NCBI GenBank assembly: GCA_015489295.1
Contig: WGAB01000047.1
Coordinates: forward strand, 1 to 8,805
Reading direction: 5' to 3'
DNA: 8,805 nucleotides
DNA from: Caldifarciminota bacterium
Lineage (GTDB): Bacteria; WOR-3; Hydrothermia; WGAB01
Below the pieces are notes generated by a model that did not search any database, was not told the origin of the DNA, and worked only from the letters and a program-made list of their open reading frames with translations. Position numbers and translations under genes: made by a program. Every line of letters starts with the position of its first letter. Position 1 is the stretch's first letter. Shown piece by piece: positions 1-6,409 of the stretch.

Positions 1-418
1 CGTTCACGATGACCCCCCGGCGTTGTTTGAGCAGGGGGCGCAGAGCAGCCTTGGTAAAGTTGTAGGTGCCGGTCAGGTTGACCTCCAGCACCCGGTGCCA
101 ATCCTCGGGGGAGAGGCGGAGCAGCAGTTGATCCACGGTCATGCCGGCGTTGTTGACCAGGATGTCCAGCCGGCCCCACCGCTCGAGGACCGTTTGGACG
201 ATTTCTTGCGCCCGTTCCAGGTCGGTTACGTCGGCCGGAAAGACGGCCACCTGGTTTCTGTCGCTGCCCAGTTCCTGGAACCGTTGTTCCAGGGTTTGGG
301 CGTTTCGGGCCACCAGGACTACCCGGGCACCCTCCTGGTGAAACGCCCGGGCAGTAGCCCATCCGATGCCGGTGGAGGCGCCGGTGATCAGCGCCACCTG
401 ATCCTGAAACCTTGTCAT
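1..418 (-). CDS. fabG: 3-oxoacyl-ACP reductase FabG (SDR family), C-terminus outside window
   Basis: NADPH-dependent reduction of 3-oxoacyl-ACP in cytosolic fatty-acid elongation. Only the first 139 codons are in the window, because the gene runs off the left edge. Seen: a classical short-chain dehydrogenase Rossmann start with the cofactor motif TGASTGIG at residues 12-19, the adenine-binding acidic motif ADV at 62-64, NNAG at 89-92, and the catalytic-tetrad Asn114 in VNLTG. The Ser-Tyr-Lys residues would lie beyond the edge. The ATG at 418 shares ATGA with the trmD stop. It is preceded by a strong AAAGGAGG at 426-433 with 7-nt spacing. It is the last visible gene of the operon, and a fabH lies upstream in the same unit, which favours FabG over another SDR. 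A different SDR specificity (for example acetoacetyl-CoA reductase) cannot be excluded from half a protein. Confidence 0.88.
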   Translation of the reverse strand, partial: MTRFQDQVALITGASTGIGWATARAFHQEGARVVLVARNAQTLEQRFQELGSDRNQVAVFPADVTDLERAQEIVQTVLERWGRLDILVNNAGMTVDQLLLRLSPEDWHRVLEVNLTGTYNFTKAALRPLLKQRRGVIVN

Positions 419-1203
419 GACGATGCCTCCTTTGGAGGTGGGTTCTGCTCCTGGTACTCCGCAATCGCTTCTTCCAGAAGGCGCCGATCCTCTTCGCCAA
501 GGGGGAACCGTTCCAGGAGATCGGGGCGGCGGAGCAGGGTTCGGAGCAGGGCCTGTTTCCGGCGCCACCGCCGGATCTCGGCGTGGTTCCCCGAGCGAAG
601 CACTTCGGGGACCTTCAGACCCCGGAACTCGGGGGGACGGGTATAGAGGGGAGCGTCCAGCAGGCCGGTTTCAAAGGAATCGGTCAGGGCCGAGTCCTTG
701 TCGCCCAGGCTTTCGGGCAGCCACCGGGCCACAGCGTCCAGAAGGACCAGGGCCGCGGGTTCCCCGCCGGACAGCACGTAGTCACCAATAGAGAGTTCCA
801 GGTCCACCCACTGCCGCACCCGTTCGTCGACACCCTTGTACCGGCCGCAGATCAGGATGAGGTGACGCTGGCCGGCGAGGTGTTTCACCCGGGCGTGGTC
901 CAGCCGCTCGCCCTGGGGGGAGAACAGGATCACCAGGCTTTCCGGGCTGCGCACCGACTCGATGGCGCGGACCAGGGGTTCGGGTTTCAGCACCATGCCT
1001 GCGCCGCCCCCGTAGGGATAATCGTCCACTTCCTTGGGGCTGTCGGCGAAGGAACGGAGGTCCAGAAGGTTTACCTCCAGGGTTCCAAGTTCGAGGGCGC
1101 GGCGGACCGGGCCCACCTTGAGGGGGAACTCAAAGTACTCCGGGAACAGGGTGATGATGTCGATCCTCAGATGAGGCCTTTTATCCTTCGGATGCGAATC
1201 CAT
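415..1203 (-). CDS. trmD: tRNA (guanine-N1)-methyltransferase TrmD
   Basis: SAM-dependent enzyme that methylates G37 next to the anticodon of tRNAs reading CNN codons and so prevents +1 frameshifting. It is a SPOUT-class trefoil-knot protein that acts as a dimer. The 262 residues match the family length. Seen: the conserved start [12 protein letters not shown] at 13-24, GGGAGM at 65-70, [13 protein letters not shown] at 117-129, and the knot segment [11 protein letters not shown] at 138-148. The Asp of the LLDAVAR segment (Asp156) corresponds to the catalytic aspartate of characterised TrmD. The ATG at 1203 is chosen because GGAGG (1208-1212) stands 4 nt upstream. This adds about 11 residues before the usual N-terminus and overlaps the end of rimM by 37 nt. 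Its stop overlaps the fabG start (ATGA). Order rpsP-khpA-rimM-trmD is the common bacterial arrangement, but the usual downstream rplS is replaced here by fabG. Confidence 0.97.
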   Translation of the reverse strand: MDSHPKDKRPHLRIDIITLFPEYFEFPLKVGPVRRALELGTLEVNLLDLRSFADSPKEVDDYPYGGGAGMVLKPEPLVRAIESVRSPESLVILFSPQGERLDHARVKHLAGQRHLILICGRYKGVDERVRQWVDLELSIGDYVLSGGEPAALVLLDAVARWLPESLGDKDSALTDSFETGLLDAPLYTRPPEFRGLKVPEVLRSGNHAEIRRWRRKQALLRTLLRRPDLLERFPLGEEDRRLLEEAIAEYQEQNPPPKEASS

Positions 1204-1700
1204 CCTTCCTCCAGGTTCACTTCCTCTACGTATTCCCGGGCGAAGGGGACCAGGCGTTCCTCGCCCTCCGGGGTTCGGATTTCCAGGGTTTCGCCCCGGC
1301 CGAAGCGGTGCACATCCTCCACCCGGCCCAGGATCTCTCCCTCAGGGTCCACCACGGTCAGCCCCAGAAGATCGTGGAAGTAGAAGGTATCGGGTTCTTC
1401 GATGGGAGCCAGTTCCTGTCGTTCCACAAAGAGGATCTTGCCCCGCAGGGGTTCGGCTTCGTTGCGGCTGTGGACCTCCCGGGGTTTGAGGATGAAGTGG
1501 TGTCCGCCACCGCGCCTCAGGGATTCGACCTGCAGAATGGAGCGTTCGCCACCCTGAAGCAGGATGAACCGGGAAAAACGGTACAGTTCTTCTGCCGTTT
1601 CGGTAAGGGCCAGAACCTTTACTTCGCCCCGCAGGCCATAGGGGCGGGTAATGCGGGCTACCGCTACGAGGGCGTGAGGGTTTTTCCTCGGTTTACTCAA
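1167..1700 (-). CDS. rimM: 16S rRNA processing / ribosome maturation factor RimM
   Basis: Assembly factor for the head of the 30S subunit; it binds ribosomal protein S19 and helps 16S rRNA maturation. At 177 residues it is the normal size. Seen: the N-terminal RimM beta-barrel signature [15 protein letters not shown] at 15-29, then a C-terminal PRC-barrel domain starting near [13 protein letters not shown] (106-118) and ending with [20 protein letters not shown] (151-170). The start is a TTG at 1700, whose codon lies across the end of khpA (8-nt overlap). No good Shine-Dalgarno precedes it, so translation probably depends on coupling to khpA. No nearby alternative ATG/GTG would keep the conserved N-terminus. 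The product identity is secure; the exact start is less so. Confidence 0.95.
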   Translation of the reverse strand: MSKPRKNPHALVAVARITRPYGLRGEVKVLALTETAEELYRFSRFILLQGGERSILQVESLRRGGGHHFILKPREVHSRNEAEPLRGKILFVERQELAPIEEPDTFYFHDLLGLTVVDPEGEILGRVEDVHRFGRGETLEIRTPEGEERLVPFAREYVEEVNLEEGWIRIRRIKGLI

Positions 1701-1932
1701 GGATCTCGAGGACCGCCCGCTTGCCCTTCTTCATGGCGGCCGCCGAGATGATGGTTCGGATGGCCTTGGCCGTTTTGCCCTCCCGGCCGATCACCTTGCC
1801 CAGATCGCCTTCGCCCACCTTCAGTTCGTAGATGACCGTTTTCTCGCCAGGGATCTCGGTTACCGACACCAGGTCAGGATTATCTACCAGCGCCTTCGCC
1901 ACATACTCGATGAGTTCCTTCAGATCTGCCAT
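1693..1932 (-). CDS. khpA: KH-domain RNA-binding protein KhpA
   Basis: Small cytosolic RNA-binding protein of the KhpA (YlqC) family. In Gram-positive bacteria it partners KhpB/EloR and affects cell division and elongation through RNA. The 79 residues are the normal full length. Seen: a single KH domain with the GxxG loop in GKVIGREGK (residues 45-53, loop G49-R-E-G52), followed by the typical [23 protein letters not shown] helix-strand (fewer conserved positions towards the end). The start ATG at 1932 has an almost perfect AAGGAGGT Shine-Dalgarno at 1940-1947, 7 nt away, the best in the operon. It lies between rpsP and rimM, its standard position in Firmicutes, Thermotogae, Deinococcota, Cyanobacteria and others. 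This is not a usual Bacteroidota arrangement. Confidence 0.95.
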   Translation of the reverse strand: MADLKELIEYVAKALVDNPDLVSVTEIPGEKTVIYELKVGEGDLGKVIGREGKTAKAIRTIISAAAMKKGKRAVLEILE

Positions 1933-1953
1933 GGTTTACACCTCCTTTTGGGG

Positions 1954-2235
1954 TCAGCCCTCTTCAGGAGTGGTGGCGGACACCACCTTCGTTTCCCCTT
2001 GGGACTTCTGCGCCAACTTGATCAAAGCCGCGGCCCGTTCCGTCACCTGGGCCCCCTTCCGAATCCACTCGTCCACTTTTTGAAGATCCACCCGGTACAC
2101 CCCGTCGTTCAGGGGATCGTAATGGCCCACAATATCCAGAACCTTCCCGTTTCTCCGGGTGCGAGAGTCCATCACCACCAGCCGGTAGAGGGGCCGGTTC
2201 CGCTTGCCGATGCGCATGAGTCTGATCTTTACCAC
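1954..2235 (-). CDS. rpsP: 30S ribosomal protein S16
   Basis: Primary-tier component of the 30S ribosomal subunit that contacts 16S rRNA in the body. At 93 residues it is a typical S16. Seen: the family start VKIRLMRIGKRNRPLYRLVV at 2-21, DSRTRRNG at 23-30, VGHYDP around 36-41, and DEWIRKGAQVTERAAALIK near 55-73 with the usual short variable tail. The start is GTG at 2235, supported by GGAGG at 2244-2248 with 8-nt spacing and by exact agreement with the S16 N-terminus. A 36-nt gap separates it from rpe, and a promoter candidate overlaps the rpe stop, so this is probably the head of a sub-operon. KhpA follows after 21 nt. Confidence 0.98.
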   Translation of the reverse strand: MVKIRLMRIGKRNRPLYRLVVMDSRTRRNGKVLDIVGHYDPLNDGVYRVDLQKVDEWIRKGAQVTERAAALIKLAQKSQGETKVVSATTPEEG

Positions 2236-2268
2236 AGTCGCTTCCTCCGTACCTTGGTTTGCAGGCTA

Positions 2269-2298
2269 ATTTTAAGGCGTTTTCCCACGGCCTTTCAA
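2269..2298 (-). promoter_or_regulatory. Candidate internal sigma70 promoter for rpsP
   Basis: On the minus strand, TTGAAA (2293-2298; 5 of 6 to TTGACA) is followed after 18 nt by TAAAAT (2269-2274; 5 of 6 to TATAAT). The -10 contains the rpe stop codon. The predicted start, near 2262, leaves a leader of about 26 nt carrying the rpsP Shine-Dalgarno. The position fits independent expression of rpsP-khpA-rimM-trmD. This is sequence match only. Confidence 0.55.
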
Positions 2299-2970
2299 CA
2301 CGGCAATGGCCCAGGCCGGGTCCTCGGCCTGCACCACAAAGGACCCCGAAACCAGGAGATCCACCGGACGGGACACAAAGTGCTTCACGGTCTCTTCGTT
2401 GATCCCGCCGTCCACGGCGATCCGCAGGTGGGGGTGGCGGTGCTCCCGCAGGGCCAGCAGCCGGTCGATCTTGGGCAGCACCTCGGGCATAAAGGTCTGC
2501 CCGTAAAAGCCGGGATGCACCGTCATCACCAGCACCTCTTCAATGAGGTCAAGATAGGGTTCCACAGCCTCCACCGGTGTTTCGGGGTTAAGGGAAAGCC
2601 CGGGAGCCATCCCCAGGCGGCGGATCTCCTGCAGGAGGGCCTGAGGCTCGGGTACCGCTTCGATGTGGAAAATCAGGGTCCGGGTACCCGCCCGGGCAAA
2701 GGGCTCCAAGAAGGCCTCGGGGTTGGTGATCATCAGATGGCTGTCCAGGGGCAGGGAGGTGATCCGGTGTACCGCCGCCACCACCAGAGGGCCGAAGGTC
2801 AGGTTTGGCACGAAGTGGCCGTCCATGATGTCCATGTGGAACCGATCGGCCCCGGCCTGTTCCAGCCGTCGCACCGCCCGTTCCAGGCAGGCGAAATCGG
2901 CGGCCATCAGCGAGGGGGCCACCTCTACCGGTCGGGGCCTTCCAGTTCCTGTTCCAGTTCCTGCAGCCAC
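2272..2970 (-). CDS. rpe: Ribulose-phosphate 3-epimerase
   Basis: Interconverts D-ribulose 5-phosphate and D-xylulose 5-phosphate in the pentose-phosphate or Calvin pathway; a metal-dependent TIM barrel. Seen: APSLMAADF at 18-26, RFHMDIMDGHFVPNLTFGP at 43-61 with His45 and the catalytic/metal Asp47, SHLM with His78, MTVHPGFYGQTF at 149-160, and VDGGINEET at 186-194 with the second catalytic Asp187. The set is complete, so it should be active. The start chosen is GTG at 2970, because GGAGGT (2977-2982) lies 6 nt upstream. This adds about 13 residues before the usual first strand (repeated Gly-Thr, then RPRP) and overlaps the HD-domain gene by 46 nt. A later GTG at 2922 would remove the extension, but it lacks a good ribosome site and would truncate the first beta-strand. 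Confidence 0.96.
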   Translation of the reverse strand: MAAGTGTGTGRPRPVEVAPSLMAADFACLERAVRRLEQAGADRFHMDIMDGHFVPNLTFGPLVVAAVHRITSLPLDSHLMITNPEAFLEPFARAGTRTLIFHIEAVPEPQALLQEIRRLGMAPGLSLNPETPVEAVEPYLDLIEEVLVMTVHPGFYGQTFMPEVLPKIDRLLALREHRHPHLRIAVDGGINEETVKHFVSRPVDLLVSGSFVVQAEDPAWAIAVLKGRGKTP

Positions 2971-3488
2971 GCCATGACCTCCGGGAACTCGGCAAAAAAG
3001 CGGCGGGATTGGGGGGTGCGGAAGATGGTCTGGACCACCTCCCAGGGGTGGCGGGCCCGCTCTCGGGCTTCCAGGAGCAATTCCAGTTTATCGGCCACGT
3101 GCACCAGTCGGGCCTCCAGGGTTTGGGCCTCATGGAACTCCTGGTACAGGCCCTGCAGGTCCGGGTCTTGCAGTACCTCCTGGGCAGCCCGTTGTTCTCC
3201 AAGGTCCACGGCCTCCCCGATCCATCGCCGGGCCTCCAGGTGGAGATCCCCGATCCGGGCCTCGCCGGCCTCGTGGATGAGCGCCATGATCAGGGCGCGT
3301 TCGAGATCCAGCTCTTGCCCCTTCTGACGGAGGAGCTGTCCGAGCAGCAGGGTGAGCACGGCCACGCCAAAGGTGTGGGCGGCCACCGTTTCCGGGGGAC
3401 CGTAGCCGTAGTAGTCCCAACCGGTTCGGAGGGTTCGCTTAAGCCGCAGCAGGTCCTTCGCCGTTTTCTTCACGGATTTTTCCGTCAA
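2925..3488 (-). CDS. HD-domain phosphohydrolase, YfbR/HDDC2-like
   Basis: A 187-residue, all-helical HD-superfamily protein resembling 5'-deoxynucleotidases (YfbR, HDDC2), which remove phosphate from dNMPs using a divalent metal. Seen: PETVAAHTFGVAVL at 32-45 with the first metal His38, the central motif IHEAGEARIGD at 71-81, and VADKLELLLEA at 131-141 with the last metal ligand Asp133. The central pair is His72-Glu73 rather than His-Asp; Glu76 and Asp81 of the YfbR-type motif are retained. The start is TTG at 3488, with GGAGG (3495-3499) 6 nt upstream. The gene overlaps the SDR gene by 50 nt and rpe by 46 nt. A GTG at 3473 is possible but has no ribosome site. The superfamily is clear; the nucleotide substrate is inferred and unproven. 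Confidence 0.85.
   Translation of the reverse strand: MTEKSVKKTAKDLLRLKRTLRTGWDYYGYGPPETVAAHTFGVAVLTLLLGQLLRQKGQELDLERALIMALIHEAGEARIGDLHLEARRWIGEAVDLGEQRAAQEVLQDPDLQGLYQEFHEAQTLEARLVHVADKLELLLEARERARHPWEVVQTIFRTPQSRRFFAEFPEVMAWLQELEQELEGPDR
2938..2961 (-). repeat. Four-copy imperfect hexamer repeat in the HD/rpe overlap
   Basis: Read on the minus strand, four consecutive hexamers GGAACT, GGAACA, GGAACT, GGAAGG lie inside the 46-nt overlap. In the HD-protein frame they encode part of an ELEQELEG-like acidic tail. In the rpe frame they encode alternating Gly-Thr. The repeat may have arisen by slippage and produced the N-terminal extension of Rpe. Confidence 0.7.
2977..2982 (-). promoter_or_regulatory. 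Ribosome-binding site that decides the rpe start
   Basis: GGAGGT on the minus strand, 6 nt before the GTG at 2970 and within the coding sequence of the upstream HD-domain gene. It is the reason for preferring the long form of Rpe. Confidence 0.75.
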
Positions 3489-4365
3489 GGAAGTCCTCCA
3501 GGCTTTTCGGCGGGCGGCCCAGCCACTGGAAGTACGCGTCCGCCTCCGGGGCCACGTTTCGGCCCCGAAGCATCCGGATTTGGTCCGGGGTAATAGGCCA
3601 GAAGGGGAGGTGTTGCATCACCGCAGAAATCTTCAGCATGAGGGTTTCCGGCACGGGGATCAGGACCACGGGTCCGGGCACCCTGCGGGCCAGGGTCCGG
3701 AGAAACTCCCGATAGGTGTACACCCGTGGCCCTCCGATTTGCCACAGGCGTTCTTCGGCTGCTTCGTCGTGCAGGGCCTTCCCAAAGCCAGCCACCACAT
3801 CGCCCACGTACACGGGCTGGAGTTCGTAGGGGGCATCGGACACGAAGTAGGGCAGGGCCCGAAGCCAGGTCATGTAGCGCATCAGAAGGGTGACGGCATC
3901 GTTGCCGGTGGGACTCCTGCCAAAGATTACCGAGGGCCGAAAGATGGTCCACCGGAGACCGCTTTGACGTACGATCTCCTCGGCCCGGAGTTTGGTTTGC
4001 TGATACGGGGTTTCTGCGGCCTCCACCCCGAGGGCGCTCATCTGGAGAAACCGGGGGATGCCCTGCCTCTGCGCCCAGGCCACGAGGTTTTCGGTGACCT
4101 GGACATGGCTGCGTTCAAAGGTGATGCCCCTTCGGGGGTTGTCCCGCAGGATCCCCACGAGGTTTACCACCGCGTCTATGGCGTTCGGGGGCTGAGGGGT
4201 CCATGAGGCAGGGGGTTCGGCGGCATCGCCCTGGATCCAGTGGACGCCGGATTCCCCGGGCCGGTGCCGCCGGGACAGGCACCAGAGGTCCACTCCCTGG
4301 CGTTTCAGGAGGCGGCGCAGGTGGGTACCCACGAAGCCGCTGCAGCCTGCCACCAGCACCCGCAT
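3439..4365 (-). CDS. NAD(P)-binding SDR/epimerase, complex I NDUFA9-like family
   Basis: Atypical extended short-chain dehydrogenase of the NDUFA9/YwnB-like NAD-dependent epimerase group. Relatives include the NADPH-binding accessory subunit of complex I and uncharacterised bacterial enzymes. The 308 residues are the usual size. Seen: the Rossmann loop GCSGFVG at 7-13, VVNLVGIL at 66-73, MSALGV at 109-114, the YxxxK pair Tyr121/Lys125 in TPYQQTKLRAEE, the family signature IFRPSVIFG at 141-149, and LQPVYVGDV at 182-190. No membrane span or signal peptide is evident. The ATG at 4365, 2 nt after the fabH stop, matches the family N-terminus and has a GGTGG-like site 5 nt upstream. An in-frame GTG at 4374 would add three residues. 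The substrate is unknown; linkage to fabH, fabG and polyprenyl synthase suggests lipid or quinone metabolism, but this is inference. Confidence 0.85.
   Translation of the reverse strand: MRVLVAGCSGFVGTHLRRLLKRQGVDLWCLSRRHRPGESGVHWIQGDAAEPPASWTPQPPNAIDAVVNLVGILRDNPRRGITFERSHVQVTENLVAWAQRQGIPRFLQMSALGVEAAETPYQQTKLRAEEIVRQSGLRWTIFRPSVIFGRSPTGNDAVTLLMRYMTWLRALPYFVSDAPYELQPVYVGDVVAGFGKALHDEAAEERLWQIGGPRVYTYREFLRTLARRVPGPVVLIPVPETLMLKISAVMQHLPFWPITPDQIRMLRGRNVAPEADAYFQWLGRPPKSLEDFLDGKIREENGEGPAAA
3495..3499 (-). promoter_or_regulatory. Ribosome-binding site supporting a TTG start of the HD gene
   Basis: GGAGG on the minus strand, 6 nt before TTG 3488 and inside the coding sequence of the upstream SDR/epimerase. 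It favours the TTG over the in-frame GTG at 3473. Confidence 0.7.
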
Positions 4366-4367
4366 GG

Positions 4368-5348
4368 TTACCACCGGATCACCGTGGCTCCCCAGGTAAA
4401 CCCGGCGCCGAAGGCCACGAGGAGCACGATCTGCCCTTCTTTGAGCAGGCCCCTTTGGACCATTTCGTTCAGGGCGATGGGGATGGAGGCGGCCGAGGTG
4501 TTGCCGTAGCGGTCGATGTTGGTGTACACCTTTTCGGGGGGCAGATTCAGCCGCCTGGCCGTGGCGTCGATGATGCGCCAGTTGGCCTGGTGGGGCACCA
4601 GCCAGTCCACATCCTCCGGTTTCAGGCCAGCCTTTTCCAGGGCGGCCAGCGACGACTCCTGCATTCCCAGTACGGCATAGCGGAACACCTCGCGGCCTTC
4701 CATCTTGATGAAGTGCTCCCGGTTGGCCACGGTTTCGGCAGAGGCCGGCTTGCGGGATCCGCCTGCCGGGAGATACAGAAGTTCGGCCAGGGTGCCGTCG
4801 CCTCCCAGCACGGTGGCCAGGATGCCCCGAGGAGAATCGTCCTGTTCCACGATCACGGCGCCAGCGCCGTCACCGAAGAGCACGCAGGTGTTCCGGTCCG
4901 TCCAGTCGGTAATCCGGCTCAGGGTGTCGGCGCCCACCACCAGGATGCGGCGGTACCCGTTGTTCAGGCTGAGCATCCCCCGGGCCACCTCCAGGGTGAA
5001 CACGAAGCCGGGGCAGCCGGCCTCCACGTCGAAGCAGGGGCGGTTTCGGATGCCCAGTTTGGCCTGGATTAGGCAGGCGGTGGCGGGAAACAGCATGTCG
5101 GGGGTGGCGGTGCCCACGATGATCATGTCCAGGTCTTCGGCCGTGAGGCCCGCGTGCTCCAGTGCCCGGAGGCTCGCCTGGTACCCGAGGTCGGAGGTAG
5201 CCTCGTGTTCCGCCGCAATGCGTCGCTCCCGGATGCCGGTGCGCTCCCGGATCCATTGGTCAGAGGTGTCGACCATCCGTTCCAGGTCCTGGTTGGTCAG
5301 GACCCGTTCCGGCGTGTACGCTCCGATGCCCACAATGCGAACACCCAT
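4368..5348 (-). CDS. fabH: 3-oxoacyl-ACP synthase III (FabH)
   Basis: Condenses an acyl-CoA primer, usually acetyl-CoA, with malonyl-ACP to begin type II fatty-acid synthesis in the cytosol. The 326 residues match the family. Seen: the thiolase-fold start IVGIGAYTPERVLTNQDLE at 5-23, SDQWIRERTGI at 29-39, the nucleophile Cys112 in EAGCPGF, His253 in VPHQANWRI, and Asn283 in RYGNTSAAS, which completes the Cys-His-Asn triad; LVAFGAGFTWGA lies near the C-terminus. All catalytic residues are present. The ATG at 5348 directly follows the TAA of the membrane peptidase gene with no gap. GGGAGGAG is at 5357-5364, about 8 nt upstream. Whether it uses straight or branched primers cannot be read from the sequence. 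Confidence 0.97.
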   Translation of the reverse strand: MGVRIVGIGAYTPERVLTNQDLERMVDTSDQWIRERTGIRERRIAAEHEATSDLGYQASLRALEHAGLTAEDLDMIIVGTATPDMLFPATACLIQAKLGIRNRPCFDVEAGCPGFVFTLEVARGMLSLNNGYRRILVVGADTLSRITDWTDRNTCVLFGDGAGAVIVEQDDSPRGILATVLGGDGTLAELLYLPAGGSRKPASAETVANREHFIKMEGREVFRYAVLGMQESSLAALEKAGLKPEDVDWLVPHQANWRIIDATARRLNLPPEKVYTNIDRYGNTSAASIPIALNEMVQRGLLKEGQIVLLVAFGAGFTWGATVIRW

Positions 5349-5957
5349 TTACATCGCTCCTCCCAGGGTCAGTTGTAAGCCGATGCGCATCAGGGGATGG
5401 AGGATTTGGGCAATGGGGTTGATCCCCACGAAGGTGGGGAGAACCAGGAGCAGGAGGAGCAGGATCGGGCCGGACCGTTCCAGGGTGAATACCCAGGGCT
5501 CCCGGGGCAAAAAGAACTTCAGCACGGTCCAGCCGTCCAGGGGAAACAGGGGGATCAGGTTAAAGAAAGCCAGCACCAGGTTGATGTATACGAAGTACAC
5601 GAGGAGCAGGTGCCAGGCGCCGGTAACCGGCAGGGTTCGGGCCAGAAACCCGAAGAAGAAGGCGGAAAGCAGGTTGGACACCGGGCCGGCGACGGCCACC
5701 AAGGCCATGTCGCGGCGGGGCTGGCGAAAGTTCAGGGGATTCACGGGCACAGGCTTTGCCCAGCCGATGCGCACCACAAAAAAGAGCAGAGTTCCCAGGG
5801 GGTCCAGGTGCTTGATGGGGTTCAGGGTGAGCCGTCCGGCGAGCCGGGCCGTGGGGTCACCCAGGCGGTAAGCCGTCCAGGCATGGGCGAACTCGTGGAC
5901 GGTCACCGCCCACAGGATCGGGAGCACCAGCAGGACCAGATCCGCAAGCCCGCTCAT
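5349..5957 (-). CDS. M50-family site-2-protease-like membrane metallopeptidase
   Basis: Integral-membrane zinc metalloprotease of the short M50 (YwhC/Rv-type) group, without a PDZ domain; relatives cleave substrates within the membrane. At 202 residues it has the normal compact form. Seen: an N-terminal hydrophobic segment containing the zinc motif HEFAH at 21-25 (His21, Glu22, His25), LNPIKHLDPLGT at 45-56, GWAKPVPVNPLNF at 65-77, AGPVSNLL at 90-97, and the second-site NLIPLFPLDG at 133-142 with the third ligand Asp141. At least four hydrophobic spans are visible, including a very Leu-rich one near 164-173. The ATG at 5957 shares ATGA with the stop of the PAP2 gene, with an AGGGGG site 7 nt upstream. 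A longer open frame exists upstream, but it lies in the PAP2 gene and lacks family similarity. The substrate is unknown. Confidence 0.93.
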   Translation of the reverse strand: MSGLADLVLLVLPILWAVTVHEFAHAWTAYRLGDPTARLAGRLTLNPIKHLDPLGTLLFFVVRIGWAKPVPVNPLNFRQPRRDMALVAVAGPVSNLLSAFFFGFLARTLPVTGAWHLLLVYFVYINLVLAFFNLIPLFPLDGWTVLKFFLPREPWVFTLERSGPILLLLLLVLPTFVGINPIAQILHPLMRIGLQLTLGGAM

Positions 5958-6409
5958 GTTCGAACCCCCTGAAACACGATGGCCACCAGCACGCCCAGGA
6001 GGGCGCCAACCAGAACCTCGGTGGGGCTGTGGCCCAGCAGTTCCCGCAGCTGGGTGTCCGGCACCCGGTGGAACTCGGAGAACTCCTTCAGCATCCGGTT
6101 GATGACGGCGGCCTGTTTTCCCGCCGCCCGGCGCAGGCCCGCGGCGTCGTACATCACGATCAGGCTGAAGTACAGGGTGACGCCGAAGAGGGCCGAATCG
6201 AAGCCGTGGCGAAGGCCCACCAGGGTGGAAAGGGCCATCACCGAGGCCGCGTGGGCGCTCGGCATCCCTCCGGTGGCCACCAGCCATTCAAAATTGGGGC
6301 TGCGTTCCCGAACCCAATGGTACACGAACTTGTACAGTTGTACGCCGATCCCGGTGAGCAGGGGCAGCCAGAGGTAGGCGTTGGAAAACACCTGCTGGAG
6401 TACGGTCAT
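5954..6409 (-). CDS. Divergent PAP2 family membrane protein (YuiD/DUF212)
   Basis: Small membrane protein of the divergent PAP2 (YuiD-like) family, distant from phosphatidic-acid and undecaprenyl-diphosphate phosphatases; function not established. The 151 residues are the usual length. Seen: GGMPSAHAA at 47-55, corresponding to the PAP2 P-S-x-H motif with His53; YDAAGLRRAAGKQA at 87-100; and LRELLGHSPTEVLVGALLG at 121-139, the family's second conserved block. Hydrophobic spans lie near 11-30, 54-66, 74-88 and 130-146. The first motif is usually GGMPSSHS, so two serines are alanines here. The ATG at 6409 overlaps the polyprenyl synthase stop by one base (TGATG). Its Shine-Dalgarno is weak, so coupling is likely. 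Being directly downstream of a prenyl diphosphate synthase makes a prenyl-phosphate substrate an attractive but unproven idea. Confidence 0.92.
   Translation of the reverse strand: MTVLQQVFSNAYLWLPLLTGIGVQLYKFVYHWVRERSPNFEWLVATGGMPSAHAASVMALSTLVGLRHGFDSALFGVTLYFSLIVMYDAAGLRRAAGKQAAVINRMLKEFSEFHRVPDTQLRELLGHSPTEVLVGALLGVLVAIVFQGVRT

Noticed and set aside
23..646. Plus-strand open frames at the left edge
   Set aside because: The minus strand here encodes the N-terminal half of FabG with TGASTGIG and NNAG motifs, then TrmD. The plus frames are shadows.
1948..3327. A 459-codon open frame on the plus strand
   Set aside because: It lies opposite rpsP, rpe and the HD gene, all with clear family motifs. 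Its translation is low-complexity His/Gly/Pro-rich, as expected from antisense of GC-rich codons.
4995..5040. FabH active-site context EAGCPGF as unusual
   Set aside because: It differs from the familiar ACSGF of E. coli FabH, but the Cys-His-Asn triad is complete and variants of the residues around the Cys are common in the family.
4705..5871. A 388-codon open frame on the plus strand opposite fabH and the M50 gene
   Set aside because: Arg/Ser-rich antisense translation with no recognisable domain. The minus-strand genes account for the region fully.
5958..6287. Upstream extension of the M50 gene in the same frame
   Set aside because: The extension overlaps the PAP2 gene in another frame and is Gly/Pro/Arg-rich. 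The family N-terminus and a ribosome site match ATG 5957.
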